Positions 22,528-34,112 of a stretch of 64,000 bases of DNA are shown here, one piece after another. Both the position numbers and the translations under genes were made by a program. The stretch is taken from NCBI GenBank assembly GCA_011634665.1, contig WAEK01000022.1:496001-560000 (forward strand). The letters are read 5' to 3'. Source of the DNA: Mortierella sp. BCC40632 (Eukaryota; Mortierellomycota; Mortierellomycetes; Mortierellales; Mortierellaceae). Position 1 is the first letter of the stretch. Each line of letters begins with the position of its first letter. The notes below the pieces were generated by a model, which was not told the DNA's origin, ran no database searches, and was given only the letters and a program-made list of their open reading frames with translations.

Positions 22528-25500
22528 ATGCCCATTGCAGACGAATCCGCGGCCGAGATTCGGCGACTGGCTGCTGCTGATGCCATGAAGAAGCATTGGA
22601 GGAGGTACACCATGTCCATCGCCAAGTTCTGGAATCTACTCTGTATATGTCGTCCCTACTAACCTAACCTGATCCCCTGCAACTGTCGCGTCGGCTACCT
22701 GTCTGCTACACACTACATGCACCCTCTCTTCTACAAATCGTGACTTCGACAAAAGATGGGGCCCTTACCTTTCCGAACGTCAATGGGTAACGACCGCCTC
22801 AAGCGTGGTTCTCTGAATGACGCGTATCTTGGACTCTTCTCTTTACTAACTGTGGTCTGAATTTTTGATCTCTCTCTTATCCCCATAGGCGACTGTAAGT
22901 CCTCGATCCATTGAGAACAAGTCTTTCACCTCTCCCCCTTAGCACTCAACTCCACTATTGACAAACTGAAATTGAAAATATGTTCTTGAACTCTAGGTGA
23001 GAGAAGACTACAGCGCGGACGGAGACGCCTGGAGGTTCTTTCCTCATGACCACGCAAGATCGCGCGCTTATCGTTGGGGTGAGGATGGGCTTGGAGGTAT
23101 CTCTGACAACCACCAACGACTCTGCTTTGCTGTCGCGCTCTGGAACGGCAAAGATAAGATCCTGAAAGAACGTCTCTTTGGTCTGACGAACCATGAAGGT
23201 AAGGTCAAGCAGGACTCAATTCTTTCCATGGGAAAAATTAAGGCAAACTCTTTTTGACCTCTTTTTGTTTTTTTTGTTTTTTGTTTTTTGTTTTTTCTCT
23301 CTCTCTCAGGAAACCATGGAGAGGACGTCAAAGAGCTTTACTACTACCTGGAGAATGTGCCGAGTCATTCATATATGAAGGTATGCAGCCGGGCTGAGGC
23401 AAGTTTAGTTGTACACAAACACTTAGTAGCACAGAGCGCTTGCTAATTGGCTCTTGTATCAATGGTGCCATTTCGATCAGTCCTTGTACAAATATCCACA
23501 GGCCGAGTTTCCTTATGACCGACTGGTAGAAGAGAACGTTCGCCGGAGCCGCAATGAGCCCGAGTTTGAACTACTTGACACTGGTCTGTTTGACGAAAAC
23601 AAGTATTTTGACGTCTTTTTCGAGTATGCCAAAAGCGATGAGGATGTGGATGATATTCTGGTCAAGATCACCGCTCATAACCGAGGACCTGTGGATGCAC
23701 CCTTGCACATCATCCCCCAGTTTTGGTTCCGCAACACTTGGGCCTGGTTCCCACCGGGGAGCGTTGCAGTCCCATCGATGAAAAAATCTGGGCCAGGGTT
23801 AGTCGAGGCGAATCACGAGTCTCTTGGCCATCGCTCGATCCATTTCGGCCACAATGCCAAATCTGGAGCCAAAGAACCAGAGATCATTTTTACGAATAAC
23901 GAATCAAATGTGAAGAAGCTCTTCAACGACACGAACAAGAGTCCCTACGTGAAGGATGGATTCCACGAGTATATCGTAAACAAAGACAAGGGTGCTATTA
24001 ACACGAGGGATCACCAGGGTACCAAAGTAGCAGGCGTGTATTATTTTGAAAAGGTTCCAGCTGGAGGGCATGTTGAGGTTCGAGTGAGATTAGATCGTAA
24101 GCACTACTCGAGTGGACATGCTGCAAACCATATGGAGAAGGAGTTTGACCAAATTTTCCAGAATCGAATCAAGGACAAGGAAGAGTTTTATCGGTGCCTG
24201 GCGCTCCATGGCCTGTCTGAAGATCTGGTGAATGTTCAGCGCCAAGCATTCGCTGGAATGCTTTGGTCGAAGCAATGGTACCACTTTGACCAACGATCTT
24301 GGAGAAAGGGCGATCCAGTCGGTCCACCCCCACCTCCAGAGAGACACAACCTACGGAATGGAGAATGGAAGCACGTTTTTATCGAAGATATCCTTTCCAT
24401 GCCCGACAAATGGGAATACCCTTTCTTTGCGGCCTGGGACTCTGCTTTCCATACGATCCCACTGGCGATCGTTGATCCAGGATTTGCCAAGAAGCAGCTG
24501 GATCTACTGACTAGAGAGTGGTACATGCACCCATCTGGTCAGATTCCAGCCTATGAATGGAACTTTTCCGATGTGAACCCGCGTAAGTATGCTCTTAGGT
24601 TGGTTGCTGTTAGTCTTACGTCTGCATCCAAGATAGCAGATATTCATCACATATCTCTCAATTCAACCTTCCTTCAAATGATAGCTGTACATGCATGGGC
24701 AACCCTGCAGGTTTTCAAGACTGAAGACCGACTCTACGGTCGCCCAGACTTTCTCTTCTTGGAGCGTGTTTTCCAAAAGCTCTTGTTAAATTTTACATGG
24801 TAAGTGTCTTTCGAGTCTGCTTTCATGTTCTAGGAGATGCAACAGTTGTGATCTTGCTGACCTTCGATTTCTCTCTCGTTCGTTTCCACCATCAGGTGGG
24901 TGAATCGAAAGGATACGGAAGGAAACAATGTCTTCGAGGGTGGCTTCTTGGGTCTCGATAACATTGGACTCTTTAACCGATCAGAGCCGCTGCCAAATGG
25001 AGCCACTTTACGTCAATCTGATGGAACAGCCTGGATGGCATTCTTCTCCCTATGCATGTAAGGTCAATTTTAGCCTCGTAGAGCGTTGTAACAGTCTAGA
25101 CCCCGTTGCCATCAGCAAAGACTAACTATGTACACTATTTTGTCATTCCATTTTTAGGCTTCACATTGCATTGGAGCTTGCCAAGCGAAACCCTGCCTAT
25201 GAAGGTAAGTCAACAACATGAACTGTATTAAGATGGCAAAGGATGACTGTGTAAAAGCAAGGAGACTAAAGAAAGAGCGTGTATAATCCAATTTGCAAAT
25301 AGACATTGCCTCAAAGTTCCTTGAGCACTTCTTCTTCATTTCAGACGCTATGACATATCAGTCTGGTGGTCAGGAGAAATCCCTTTGGGACTCGGAGGAC
25401 AAATTCTTTTATGACTCCATTACCTGGCCCGGAGGAAAGACGGAGCGTCTCAAGACTCGAAGCTTGGGTAACTTTTTTTTTTTTTTTTTTTTTGTTGGTT

Positions 25501-26424
25501 TTGTTTTGTTTTGTTTACTGCCAACTCTACTATTTGACATACTGATGTTTCATTATATATTTTTAATGGTCCCTTTGGCGCTGGATAGTCGGTTTGATTC
25601 CTCTCTATTCAAACTTGTCGTTGGACCCGGAGTATCTGGATAAATTTCCAGGGTTCACTCGTCGTCTCAAGTGGCTACTCGACTACCGCGAGAAGACCCG
25701 ACCAGAGCATGTCTTCAAGCGTGAGGATATCAAGGAGAGTGGTTCCTACCTCCTGGCTCTCGTGGACAAGGAGATGCTTCGCAGCGTTTTGAAGCGACTG
25801 TTGGATGAGAACGAGTTCCTGAGTCCTTTTGGTGTTAGATCGTTGTCCAAGTATCACAAGGATCATCCATTAAGTATGTGGGTCAATGGTCAAGAATTCC
25901 GTGTGGACTATCTTCCTGCCGAGTCAGACTCGGGAATGTTTGGAGGCAATTCAAACTGGAGAGGTCCAATCTGGTTCCCGACTTCTTACCTGATCGTTGC
26001 AGCATTGAAGCGATTCCACTACTTCTTTGGAGGTGATTTCAAGGTCGAGTGCCCAACGGGATCTGGACAGATGAAGAATCTAGAGGAGGTTGCATGGGAG
26101 ATTGAGATCCGACTGATCAAGCTTGTTCAACGAGATGCGGATGGACGACGACCGGCCAATGGCGGAAACGATCGAGCAGATAAAGATCCTTACTTCAAGG
26201 ACCTTATTCTTTTCTATGAGTACTTTGATGCCGAAACCGGAAAAGGACTGGGGGCGTCGCATCAGACGGGTTGGACAGGACTGTTGGCCATGCTTGTACA
26301 GCAAGTCGGAGACAAGTGCAGTATCTCTAAGAAGCATTTGGCGGCAGCTCATCATGCTCCATCTCAGGCGAAGACGGGGGCGACACGCGGAACAAATGGA
26401 ACTGCCAAAGCCCACAAGAAGTGA
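22528..26424 (+). CDS. Glycoside hydrolase family 63-type glucosidase
   Basis: Eleven exons (22528-22604, 22756-22786, 22889-22894, 22997-23198, 23310-23380, 23481-24582, 24685-24799, 24896-25057, 25158-25204, 25303-25467, 25589-26424) join in phase and give 937 aa. The N-terminal region has [22 protein letters not shown] and [18 protein letters not shown]. The catalytic (alpha/alpha)6-barrel part has [13 protein letters not shown] and [10 protein letters not shown], both typical of GH63. There is no signal peptide or membrane anchor, so a cytosolic protein is more likely than the ER glucosidase I of N-glycan trimming. The family also occurs in bacteria under labels such as glucosidase or mannosylglycerate hydrolase-like; the substrate here is unknown. 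Exon 3 is a 6-nt micro-exon. The gene converges on the acyl-CoA synthetase. Confidence 0.88.
22889..22894 (+). other. 6-nt micro-exon of the GH63 gene
   Basis: GCGACT encodes Ala-Thr and is flanked by ccccatag upstream and gtaagt downstream. It joins exon 2 (ending RQW, phase 0) to exon 4 (starting VREDYSADG). Family members carry two residues here, usually Gly-Thr as in RQWGTVREDY, so including the exon restores the expected spacing. Skipping it would also stay in frame and delete two residues. Confidence 0.75.
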
Positions 26425-26789
26425 ACATTAGACTGATCGTGTACGAAAAGTGTCGACAAGATGTATGAGGTGCTGATGAAATGGAGGGAAGAGTAGGCTA
26501 CTCTTTGAGTGACAGAATGGTTAAGTTTGGGAACCAAACAATAAAAAAAATAGGGCCAACAATAGCTCATATCCTGCTGTTGTGGCACTGACACCTGTCA
26601 CTCGATACAAAATCACCATCGATAGTCCCCTCATGGTCAATGATCGATCAAATATCTCCAATACGAAGAGTGATTTTGATTGCCCAGATATTAGAAGTTG
26701 CGCACGCGACTTTTTTTTTTTTTTTTTTTTTGGCCATGTGGGATCAATGCTTACGAGTACGTTTTAATCGTTAAACATCTCCTATATTT
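26425..26789. other. Intergenic gap between convergent genes
   Basis: This 365-nt gap holds the 3' ends of the GH63 gene (plus) and the acyl-CoA synthetase (minus). It contains [14 protein letters not shown] 26540, a possible polyadenylation signal for the plus gene, and a 21-nt T run at about 26711-26731. No coding frame of note. Confidence 0.6.
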
Positions 26790-29700
26790 CTACAGCTTAG
26801 AGTTGGCGCTATTAATTTCGCGGTAGAGAGCATCCAGATGTTTTCTGTAGGCCTGGACAACGGGGTGACGCTTAATCTTGAAAGTGGGCGTCAGCTTGTC
26901 ATTCTCCACAGTGAATGCGTCCGTCTCCAAATAGACTGCCTTTGGGAGCTCAAAGCTGTCATTGAACATGGTTCATAATGTTAGTCGAGTAATCGAAAGA
27001 AATCATGTCATGGCCTTCGTGTTAAAATGTAGACGACTCTCTCCCATAACAAGACTCACCTTCTCAATCCCACACTCTGACCAGCTCGAACGAGCTCGCC
27101 AACGACAGCCTTACGCAGCTTGGGATCTTCACAGACAGCGCGAAGAGCGGCCAAGTCACCCAACTTCAGCTTGGTTCTTCCGAGCACCTTGTTCACAAAG
27201 GGAACAAAGGCCTCTGGCTCGGGGACCAGAATTGCAACAAGGCAGCTCTCACTCGAATCACCATGGATAAAGATCTGCTGAATGAAGGGTAGGCGTGCCT
27301 GGAACTTTCCTTCAATACTCTCGGCTGCAATATACTCGCCTTGACTCAGCTATTTCGAATTGATCAACATGCAAAATGGTCAGTCATTCCAATGTGTTTA
27401 GAGATACTCTCAACAAGGACATCACTTATCCTTCCATTAATTATTCAGAACCCGATTGCTCTCGATGTGACAGGTTTACCTTGAAAACATTCTTCTTCCT
27501 GTCAATGACAGCAAATGTGCCATTATCATTCAAGGCGCCGATATCACCCGAATGCAACCATCCTTCTTCGTCAATAGTCTCTTTGGTCTTGGCTTCGTCT
27601 TTGAGGTAACCAGGGATGATGCCTGGCCCACGGACACAAATCTCACCTCTGGGGAAAGGCTTGTCAGTAGAATAGTAATCCAATTCAGGAACATCTACCA
27701 GTTTGATCTCAGCGCAAGAATTGGGTGGACCGACATGACCCGCAACCAGTTCACCAACATTGGTGTTGGTGGCAGCTCCTGACCCTTCTGTCTGACCATA
27801 GGCTTCAAGGACTTCACAGCAGAAAGCCACTCGGAGGAATCCCAGGATTTCTGCAGAGATCGGTGCGGATGCTACAGGCCAAGTGTTATGGAAAATAAAA
27901 TAGTCAAAGTTATTTTCTCTCTCCTTCTCTCTTTCCTTCCTTCCTTCCTTCCTTCCTTCCTTCCTTCCTTCCTTCCTTCCTTCCTTCCTTCCTTCCTTCC
28001 TTTCCTTTTTTTTTTTTTTTTTTTGGAATTTGGCTTGACGCTTTCTTTGCCGTTACTTGCAGAAGATGCACTTTTACCTGTAAAGATCACGCGGACATTT
28101 CCTCCAATCGCTTGCTTAATCTTGGAGAACAGGATCCGGTCCCAGAAGGGATGCTCAAAGCCCTTGCCAGCCTTCAGGTTGGCAAGTTTTGTCGCGAATC
28201 CACGTCTTGCGAGTGCACCCTTCACTCCTGGAGCCTCAATCGTGGCAGCACTAATCTTGGCATAGACTCGGTTCAAAAGTCGTGGGACTGCAGGGAACAC
28301 CGTTGGCTTCAATTGAGCAATGTCCTCAAGCAACAACAAGACGTCGCCCGTGCTGTAGCCAATTTTTCCTCCAATCGTAAAGGCAAAAATTTCCATGAGT
28401 CGACCAAAAACGTGAGGGAGAGGCAGGAAGCTGATCACACAGTCATCGGGGTACCAAGGAGTGGTACAATCGGCCGAGGCTACGACTGATACCATGTTGC
28501 CATGGGTGAGGATTGCTCCTTTCTATTTCACAAAGAAAAAAAAATGAAAGTCCGTTAAATATTTGAGCGGCAAGTTGATGAGTTGAAAGGGCAGTTCACT
28601 CCGGAAAGGCAATTTCATATTTAAAAACTCACAGGGTTGCCTGTTGTTCCACTTGTATAGCAGATGGTGTAGATGTCTGAAGGCGATGGAGGAGTGTGCT
28701 TCCTGCCATACTTGGTTCCAATATCCTCTACTTCGTTCCAGTCGTAGAGCAGGATGCCCTTCTCCTGAGCATAAGTTCTGAGGACGGCTCCTGCAGAAGC
28801 TGTTCCTGGTGCTGGTTTGGCCGAGTCCAGGGGATCCATGCTGATGATCGCCTTAATCACTGGCATCTTAGCTGCATCGGCCAGGAGCGACGCTACGTGG
28901 TCAACTAGAGTATATTTTATGAACCATGTAAGAAGCTTGGCCATGATATATATATATATATATATATATCTTGACAAATAAACAAAAAAGAACTGTCAAT
29001 TACCACTTGTCACCACGATAGAGCACTCAGAGTGGTTGATGCCAAAGACAACCGCGTCAGGGCCAAGGACATCATAAAGCCCAGCGCTATAGATATTGTA
29101 GGCAGAGCATGCCTCAGAAGCAATAGTCCATTCGGGCCTATTGATAGCCCAGATACCTAACGCCCACTGATGTGCAGCCTGGTCCAATCCATGGACTTGC
29201 TGGTGGATCCTGACAAGACCCGAGCCAAAGCGGGTAATGCGATCGTTGATCTCGGAATAAGTTTCCCACACATATCCGCCATACTGTTGGGTGATGGGAT
29301 CTAAGATTCTGCGACCTAATGCTGGGCCATTTGGCGCGGCCTTCAAGCCTAGGTATTTGCACATGTTGGTTTAGAAAGTTAGTAACTAATCAGAAAGACT
29401 GGAATACGAACCTTTGAGCCTGGCAATCAATAGCCGCGAGTAATATGGCTGGATCCCTTTTATCAATGTTTGATTGTTCCACGCAGACTTTCTACTAGGG
29501 TAGGTCAAGAGCGCTGTTGGGTCTACATCCCGGTACAATCACTCAAATGAAGAAGAGAAAAAAAGAATAATGGCATACTAACCGTTTTGGAAAGCGTCGT
29601 AAATGGTTTTGACATGGGGTGCGCTTGGCGGATTAGTAAGGAGCTGGTTTTCAAACCCCTTGCGGCGGTAGATGCCTGTACGAGCGAGAGATAAACTGTG

Positions 29701-29826
29701 AGAAAAGAGAACCAAGAGTGAGAATGACAGCGAGGAGAGTGGGAAAGAAAACTTGCCTGTTTGCCCAGGGCGTCTAGTGCCTGGGAGTTCAACCGATTGA
29801 TGGTCCTTGTCAAATGTCGGAGTCAT
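26790..29826 (-). CDS. Long-chain acyl-CoA synthetase with C-terminal SKL (peroxisomal)
   Basis: This ATP-dependent enzyme activates long-chain fatty acids to acyl-CoA. It is multi-exonic; exons 1-3 start at 29826, 29675 and 29522 and encode MTPTFDKDHQSVELPGTRRP, then GIYRRKGFEN and DPTALLTYPSRKSAW. Diagnostic motifs are YTSGTTGNP followed in the next exon by the KGA of the AMP-binding loop, CCEVLEAYGQTEGSG, GWLHSGDIG and VIDRKKNVFK. The last exon encodes KIKRHPVVQAYRKHLDALY and ends NSANSKL before TAG (26790-26792). The final SKL is a perfect type-1 peroxisomal targeting signal, so the enzyme probably feeds beta-oxidation, like yeast Faa2. Intron 1 (29676-29756) has a GC donor. Other introns hold a TTCC repeat and a (TA)n repeat. 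Start choice: MTPTFDKD precedes the conserved VELPGTRRPGQTGIYR block. Confidence 0.93.
27932..28024. repeat. (TTCC)n microsatellite plus T run in an acyl-CoA synthetase intron
   Basis: About 17 perfect TTCC units on the plus strand (GGAA on the transcript) run into a 19-nt T run. It lies between the exon ending in VRVIFTG and the next coding exon. Confidence 0.95.
28946..28969. repeat. (TA)12 microsatellite in an acyl-CoA synthetase intron
   Basis: Alternating TA on both strands, within an intron of the minus-strand gene. Confidence 0.95.
29676..29756 (-). other. GC-AG intron 1 of the acyl-CoA synthetase gene
   Basis: On the transcript strand exon 1 ends CAAACAG and is followed by GCAAGT, the optimal GC donor. 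The acceptor is TACAG before GCATCTAC. Joining gives PGQTGIYRR, matching the conserved PGxTGIYR of this enzyme family. The nearby GT would break the frame. Confidence 0.75.
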
Positions 29827-31663
29827 TTGGAAGAGTGAGTGGAGAGAATGTGCAATGAATGCAATAGATGCCGATGGCGATGAAATGGAGAGGAGAGAAG
29901 CAAAATGGCAAAATAGTGAATGGCAATTTGGAAGAAAGAAGAAAAGAAAAAGAAGAAGAAGAAAAGAAAAAGAAGAAGAAAGAAAGAAAAAAAAATAAAA
30001 AGCAGACAGCAACCGTGCGAAACCGGGGTGTTGTCCAGGCCTAAAGCTCGAAAGCCCTCCAACTGCCCGCGTCACATACAGGGGGACATGTATGTGTGTG
30101 GGGCGTAGAGTATATTCCTCCACGAAGGGACACTTTCGAGGGTAGGGTTTGGTCACCCGGCTCGGCTGCTCGGGTCGTGAGAGCAAACAACGGGCTTGCT
30201 CCTGGCTTGCTCATCCCTCGAGTACAGTTTGTGGCACGGGGTGATGAGCAAAGAAGAATTGGACTGCTCATCAGTCAGGGCACGGGCCACCTTATCGAAA
30301 CTGACAAAGAGCATGCGCCGCGCACATCGAAACGCCCCAGATCCTCCGCACGGGTAGCAGGTCGGACTCGGACTGGCAGGGGTAGAGGGTTAGACAAACA
30401 GTTCGTCACCACGCCGTCCATTTCAAGACCACAATAGAAAAGCAAGGCCTCTGGATAGAGGTTCATTGCTCTGCTTGTTTGGACTGGGGTTTCACTCTGT
30501 GTAAGAGGCCCATGAGGACAACTATAATTTTCCAGTCTATGAGATGGCCAGGTCAGATAACAAGAGAACGATGTTATCCTAATGTTTACTTCCTCATCAG
30601 CAATGTTTTATTCAGGTGAGGCCACTGAGTAAGAGTGCTTTTGGGAGACAGTGAGCTACTGGAGCATCTTGGCGGAAGAGGCTTCCCCACGAAATTGGAT
30701 GTTTCCCTTCCTTTATATCTATCAAAGTCGTCTTCCTCAGGTTTGAAAGCGAAAGTTTATCGCTTTCGTTTTTTCGCTCTCCCTGTTGCGTTACACACAT
30801 ACGAAAAAACACCAAATAGTCGTGATCGCATACGGAGCAGTAATTTTAAACCTGAGGGGAAGACGAATCATTCGCTCTTTCGCATCTCTTCTCGTATCTA
30901 CTATGGGTTTTCACTCCCTCACATCTCATTCCAGACATTCTATTGAGAAAGGCCTTTGACCGATCCTTGTACTCTGCGCTAGTCACTCAGACGGTCCCTC
31001 CCTTCTCTACTGGATCCTTCTTTGAAGAGTCGCCACCAAAGATACAGGGTCCCCTTCCAGTGAATGGACTTTTCTACATCAACTCGGAAATCGTGGTATC
31101 AGAGAACGGAACGTTCTCCAGCTCAATTCAAGAGCGAACTATCAGAATCCCAGAGCGTAGTCTGATCGAAGCACAACTATCGAAAGACTTGCTTCGGGGG
31201 CTTGCTGTTCAGACAATAGCCTTGGTGCTAGACTAAATCATGGAGCTTCAGGGTTTAGAAAACTACCTTTTCAACAAAGGACCCATGATTCACTCTCAAC
31301 CAATCCATCGCTGATGTAGGAAGCTATACAGTTGAACAGCGAAAGAAAAGACCACTCATACAAAAAGAGAACGTTAACAATGTCGATTGACGAGATAGAG
31401 AGCATCAAAGAGGAATCTGGCACCAAGGATTTTCGGCTGTTGGTTACAACAGTTACTACTACGTCCGTAGTGGATCTATCCGGACAGAAGGCTTCCTCCT
31501 TCAGCTCCTAGTCTACTTGACCAAGGTCAAGGCCAATTCTAGGTCACAGCGTAGCCTGTTTCTCAGGTGCGAACAAGGCTGTTTTTTACTCTTCCAGGCA
31601 GACAGGAGAGAGTCAGACTAATAGCGACATTTACTCTTGAATAGGGACACATCCAACCTCACT

Positions 31664-31699
<36 letters not shown>

Positions 31700-34112
31700 A
31701 CTCTTTCATTTGGCAAATCGATGGTTGAAGCGATCTAGAAGAACTACGCCTTGAAAAAGTGAGGACTATGTTAAAGTTCAAGGCATGTGTTCACAGCATC
31801 CCAGAGACACTAGGCAGATCAGTAGCAGCCCGAATGCCTCTAACCTTGAGATAGTCAAGGATGCCCCCCTCCCCTTCAAAGGCTATAATGGCTGCAGTAG
31901 AGCAGACACAGGTAGAAAACCCCAGGGGCAGAGACAAGTCTCGCTCAAAAGGAGATAACAACTAACTCATCCATTTCTGTGCTAAAAAGTTGGGATAGAG
32001 TGCATATGGTAGTAATGTGAGTGGGTGGCAAATCGGTGCCCACAAAGAGCATTTTATATCTTGCAAACTCTCCTTTCCGGCTGTGTCTATTTAAAAATGG
32101 GTTTGAAGACCACAGGCAAGAGATTTAATGATTTGAGCTGGGGAGTGGTCAATCGCGGTATGGCCAACAAACCCGCGACTTGTTGACTGTTTGCTTCAAA
32201 CGACCAACAGGCAGTTACTCCGACTCGCCGGCCAAAACTGCAGTAAACTGAAGATGTCAGCTCAAATGATCTTGAGAGGGGTCGGCGATATTGAACAGCG
32301 CATTTAAAAAAACAGCTCAGGGTTTCCGGTTCTTTTACATTCCTCTGGTTCCAGACCTCAGAAAAAAAAAGACAATTTCTCTTCAGATGGTTGATTAGAC
32401 CTCGACTCTGGAATGCAATCTCTCCGTTCCTGAATCAACCTCAATCAAGCTTTGGGTAAGAAAGCCAAACAAGTATTGAGGTCTAACTTTTCCTCCTCTA
32501 GCGCTCATGCTTGATGTGCGTTGTCGTTCTCTGTGACCCGCCGTTGTCATCTCAGGAAAGGCCAGATAACAACAGTAGCGCATTGGCCCCAACTGGCTGT
32601 GCGATGCGTGTTTGTCTGGGAAAAGGCAAAAGGACAGGAAAGTGGTGCAACCATGGTTAGATAGCAAAGAGCTCGCCATATCCTTGAATGATCAAAACAA
32701 TTTCTAACTTTGGGTCTTGATAACGGCGCGGGTTTCCGAAGGTGATCGCTAATTGCATGGTCCATGCATAATTGCATATCCACAGGGCCCAAGAGAACGG
32801 AGTGATGTGGGGCTCCGTTCTTCGGAGGTAAGCCTTATTGAGCGTCTTCTTTTGTCCCAAAAAAAATAAGGCTCTTTGCGAGAGATAAGATCCTCTTCTA
32901 CGGTAGGAAACACACCTCTGCTCCCCACAAAAAAATTTTCGGGCTTCCTCGTCCCTCTCTCTCTCCCCCTCTCTCTGATACCTTGTCGTTTGCTTTGTCG
33001 GGGTATACATCCTTCCGACGAGACGACGGAGCCTAGAAATCAAGCTTTTGAGGGGTTTATACAGCGCGTTCGGCCACGGTCAAGGGGTAGGCCCACAGAC
33101 CCACCAAAATCATTTTAGGGGGACTGAGAGACGGCCGTTGGGAAGTTGAGCTCTCTTCTCCTCAGCTCCCTCCACTCCCTCCCTCCCCATCTTCTTTCAA
33201 TGCCTAGGATCATTCTAACTATACTCCACCAAGCCTTACAGTCTCTGGAGAGTATATGGACAGAGAAGGGGGACCTCTCTAGACAGACAGCCAATCACCA
33301 ACACGGGCGACGGAGAGGAAGGTGATGTGGGGTCTGGAGATGGCCTTGGTCGTGCTTGACTCTCAGCTTGATCGATCCGGCCAATCATCAGCAACTGGAG
33401 GAACCTGGTCTCCTATTTTTTTTTTTTTTTTTTTTTTTGTTGGGATCCTCTTCGGCCCAATGTGGAGACAAAAGGGCCGCGTGTGTTCCAGGGCAGGCAG
33501 CACCTACCTAAGTGGGAGAGGAATCGGTCGTCAAGAGGCACATAGGACCGAAAGAGAGAGAAGGAACCAGAGAGAGAAGGAGAGAGAGAGAGACAGTGCT
33601 GGTAGTCAAGAGAAGGGGTGGGGGGTGATAGCCCTTGGACGGCATGGATCAACAATGTGAGCGAGAGCGGGCTGTGGCGGGGAGAGTGAGGGAGGAAGGG
33701 AGGGGAGGGAGGAGGGTAACAGCCACTCTGGGGAGGAGGAGGGGTGAGACTGCCTTTTTGCCCCGGCATGTCGTCCTCTACTATATTAGCGGCGCCCTTT
33801 GTCTCTCTCTTTCCTCTCTCTCTCTTTCTCTTCCCCAGCCTCGTACCCTCTCGCTCGCCAATCAGTTGATCTGCTCCTCCGCATCCTCTTTCTCATTCTC
33901 ATTCTTTCTTTCTCTCCCTCTCTCCCCCCTCCCACTATCCATTGTACTTTGCCCATTTTGTTCTTTTTGTCTTTTGTATTCATTCCCTTGTTGCATATTT
34001 GTATCTCATTCCACACACTTCTCTCATCAATACCACCTTTGGCCACCAACTCTTGACATCTACCTCTACCTTTCTTCCATATCGTTTACCTCCGCATTCC
34101 AAGAATACCAAT
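29827..34112. promoter_or_regulatory. Long divergent gap between the acyl-CoA synthetase (-) and ACC1 (+)
   Basis: This 4.3-kb gap separates two divergently transcribed fatty-acid genes. Near 29930-30000 there is an AAG/AAAG-rich tract that is C/T-rich on the synthetase strand. A plus frame at 30943-31236 and a short one at 31380-31514 (MSIDEIESIKEESGTKDFRL) are open but unrecognised; they could be gene remnants. An imperfect 17/19-bp inverted repeat lies at 30728-30866 and a 32-nt T run at 31667-31698. From 33780 to 34112 the plus strand is strongly C/T-rich and is the probable ACC1 core promoter and leader. Confidence 0.5.
33780..34112 (+). promoter_or_regulatory. Pyrimidine-rich leader of ACC1
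   Basis: Tracts such as ctctctctttcctctctctc and ttctttctctccctctctcc fill the 330 nt before the ACC1 start. C/T-rich stretches just upstream of the ATG are common in strongly expressed fungal genes. The role is inferred from position and composition. Confidence 0.5.

Noticed and set aside
27930..28024. CRISPR-like or satellite array at the TTCC repeat
   Set aside because: It is a plain tetranucleotide microsatellite without spacers, inside an intron.
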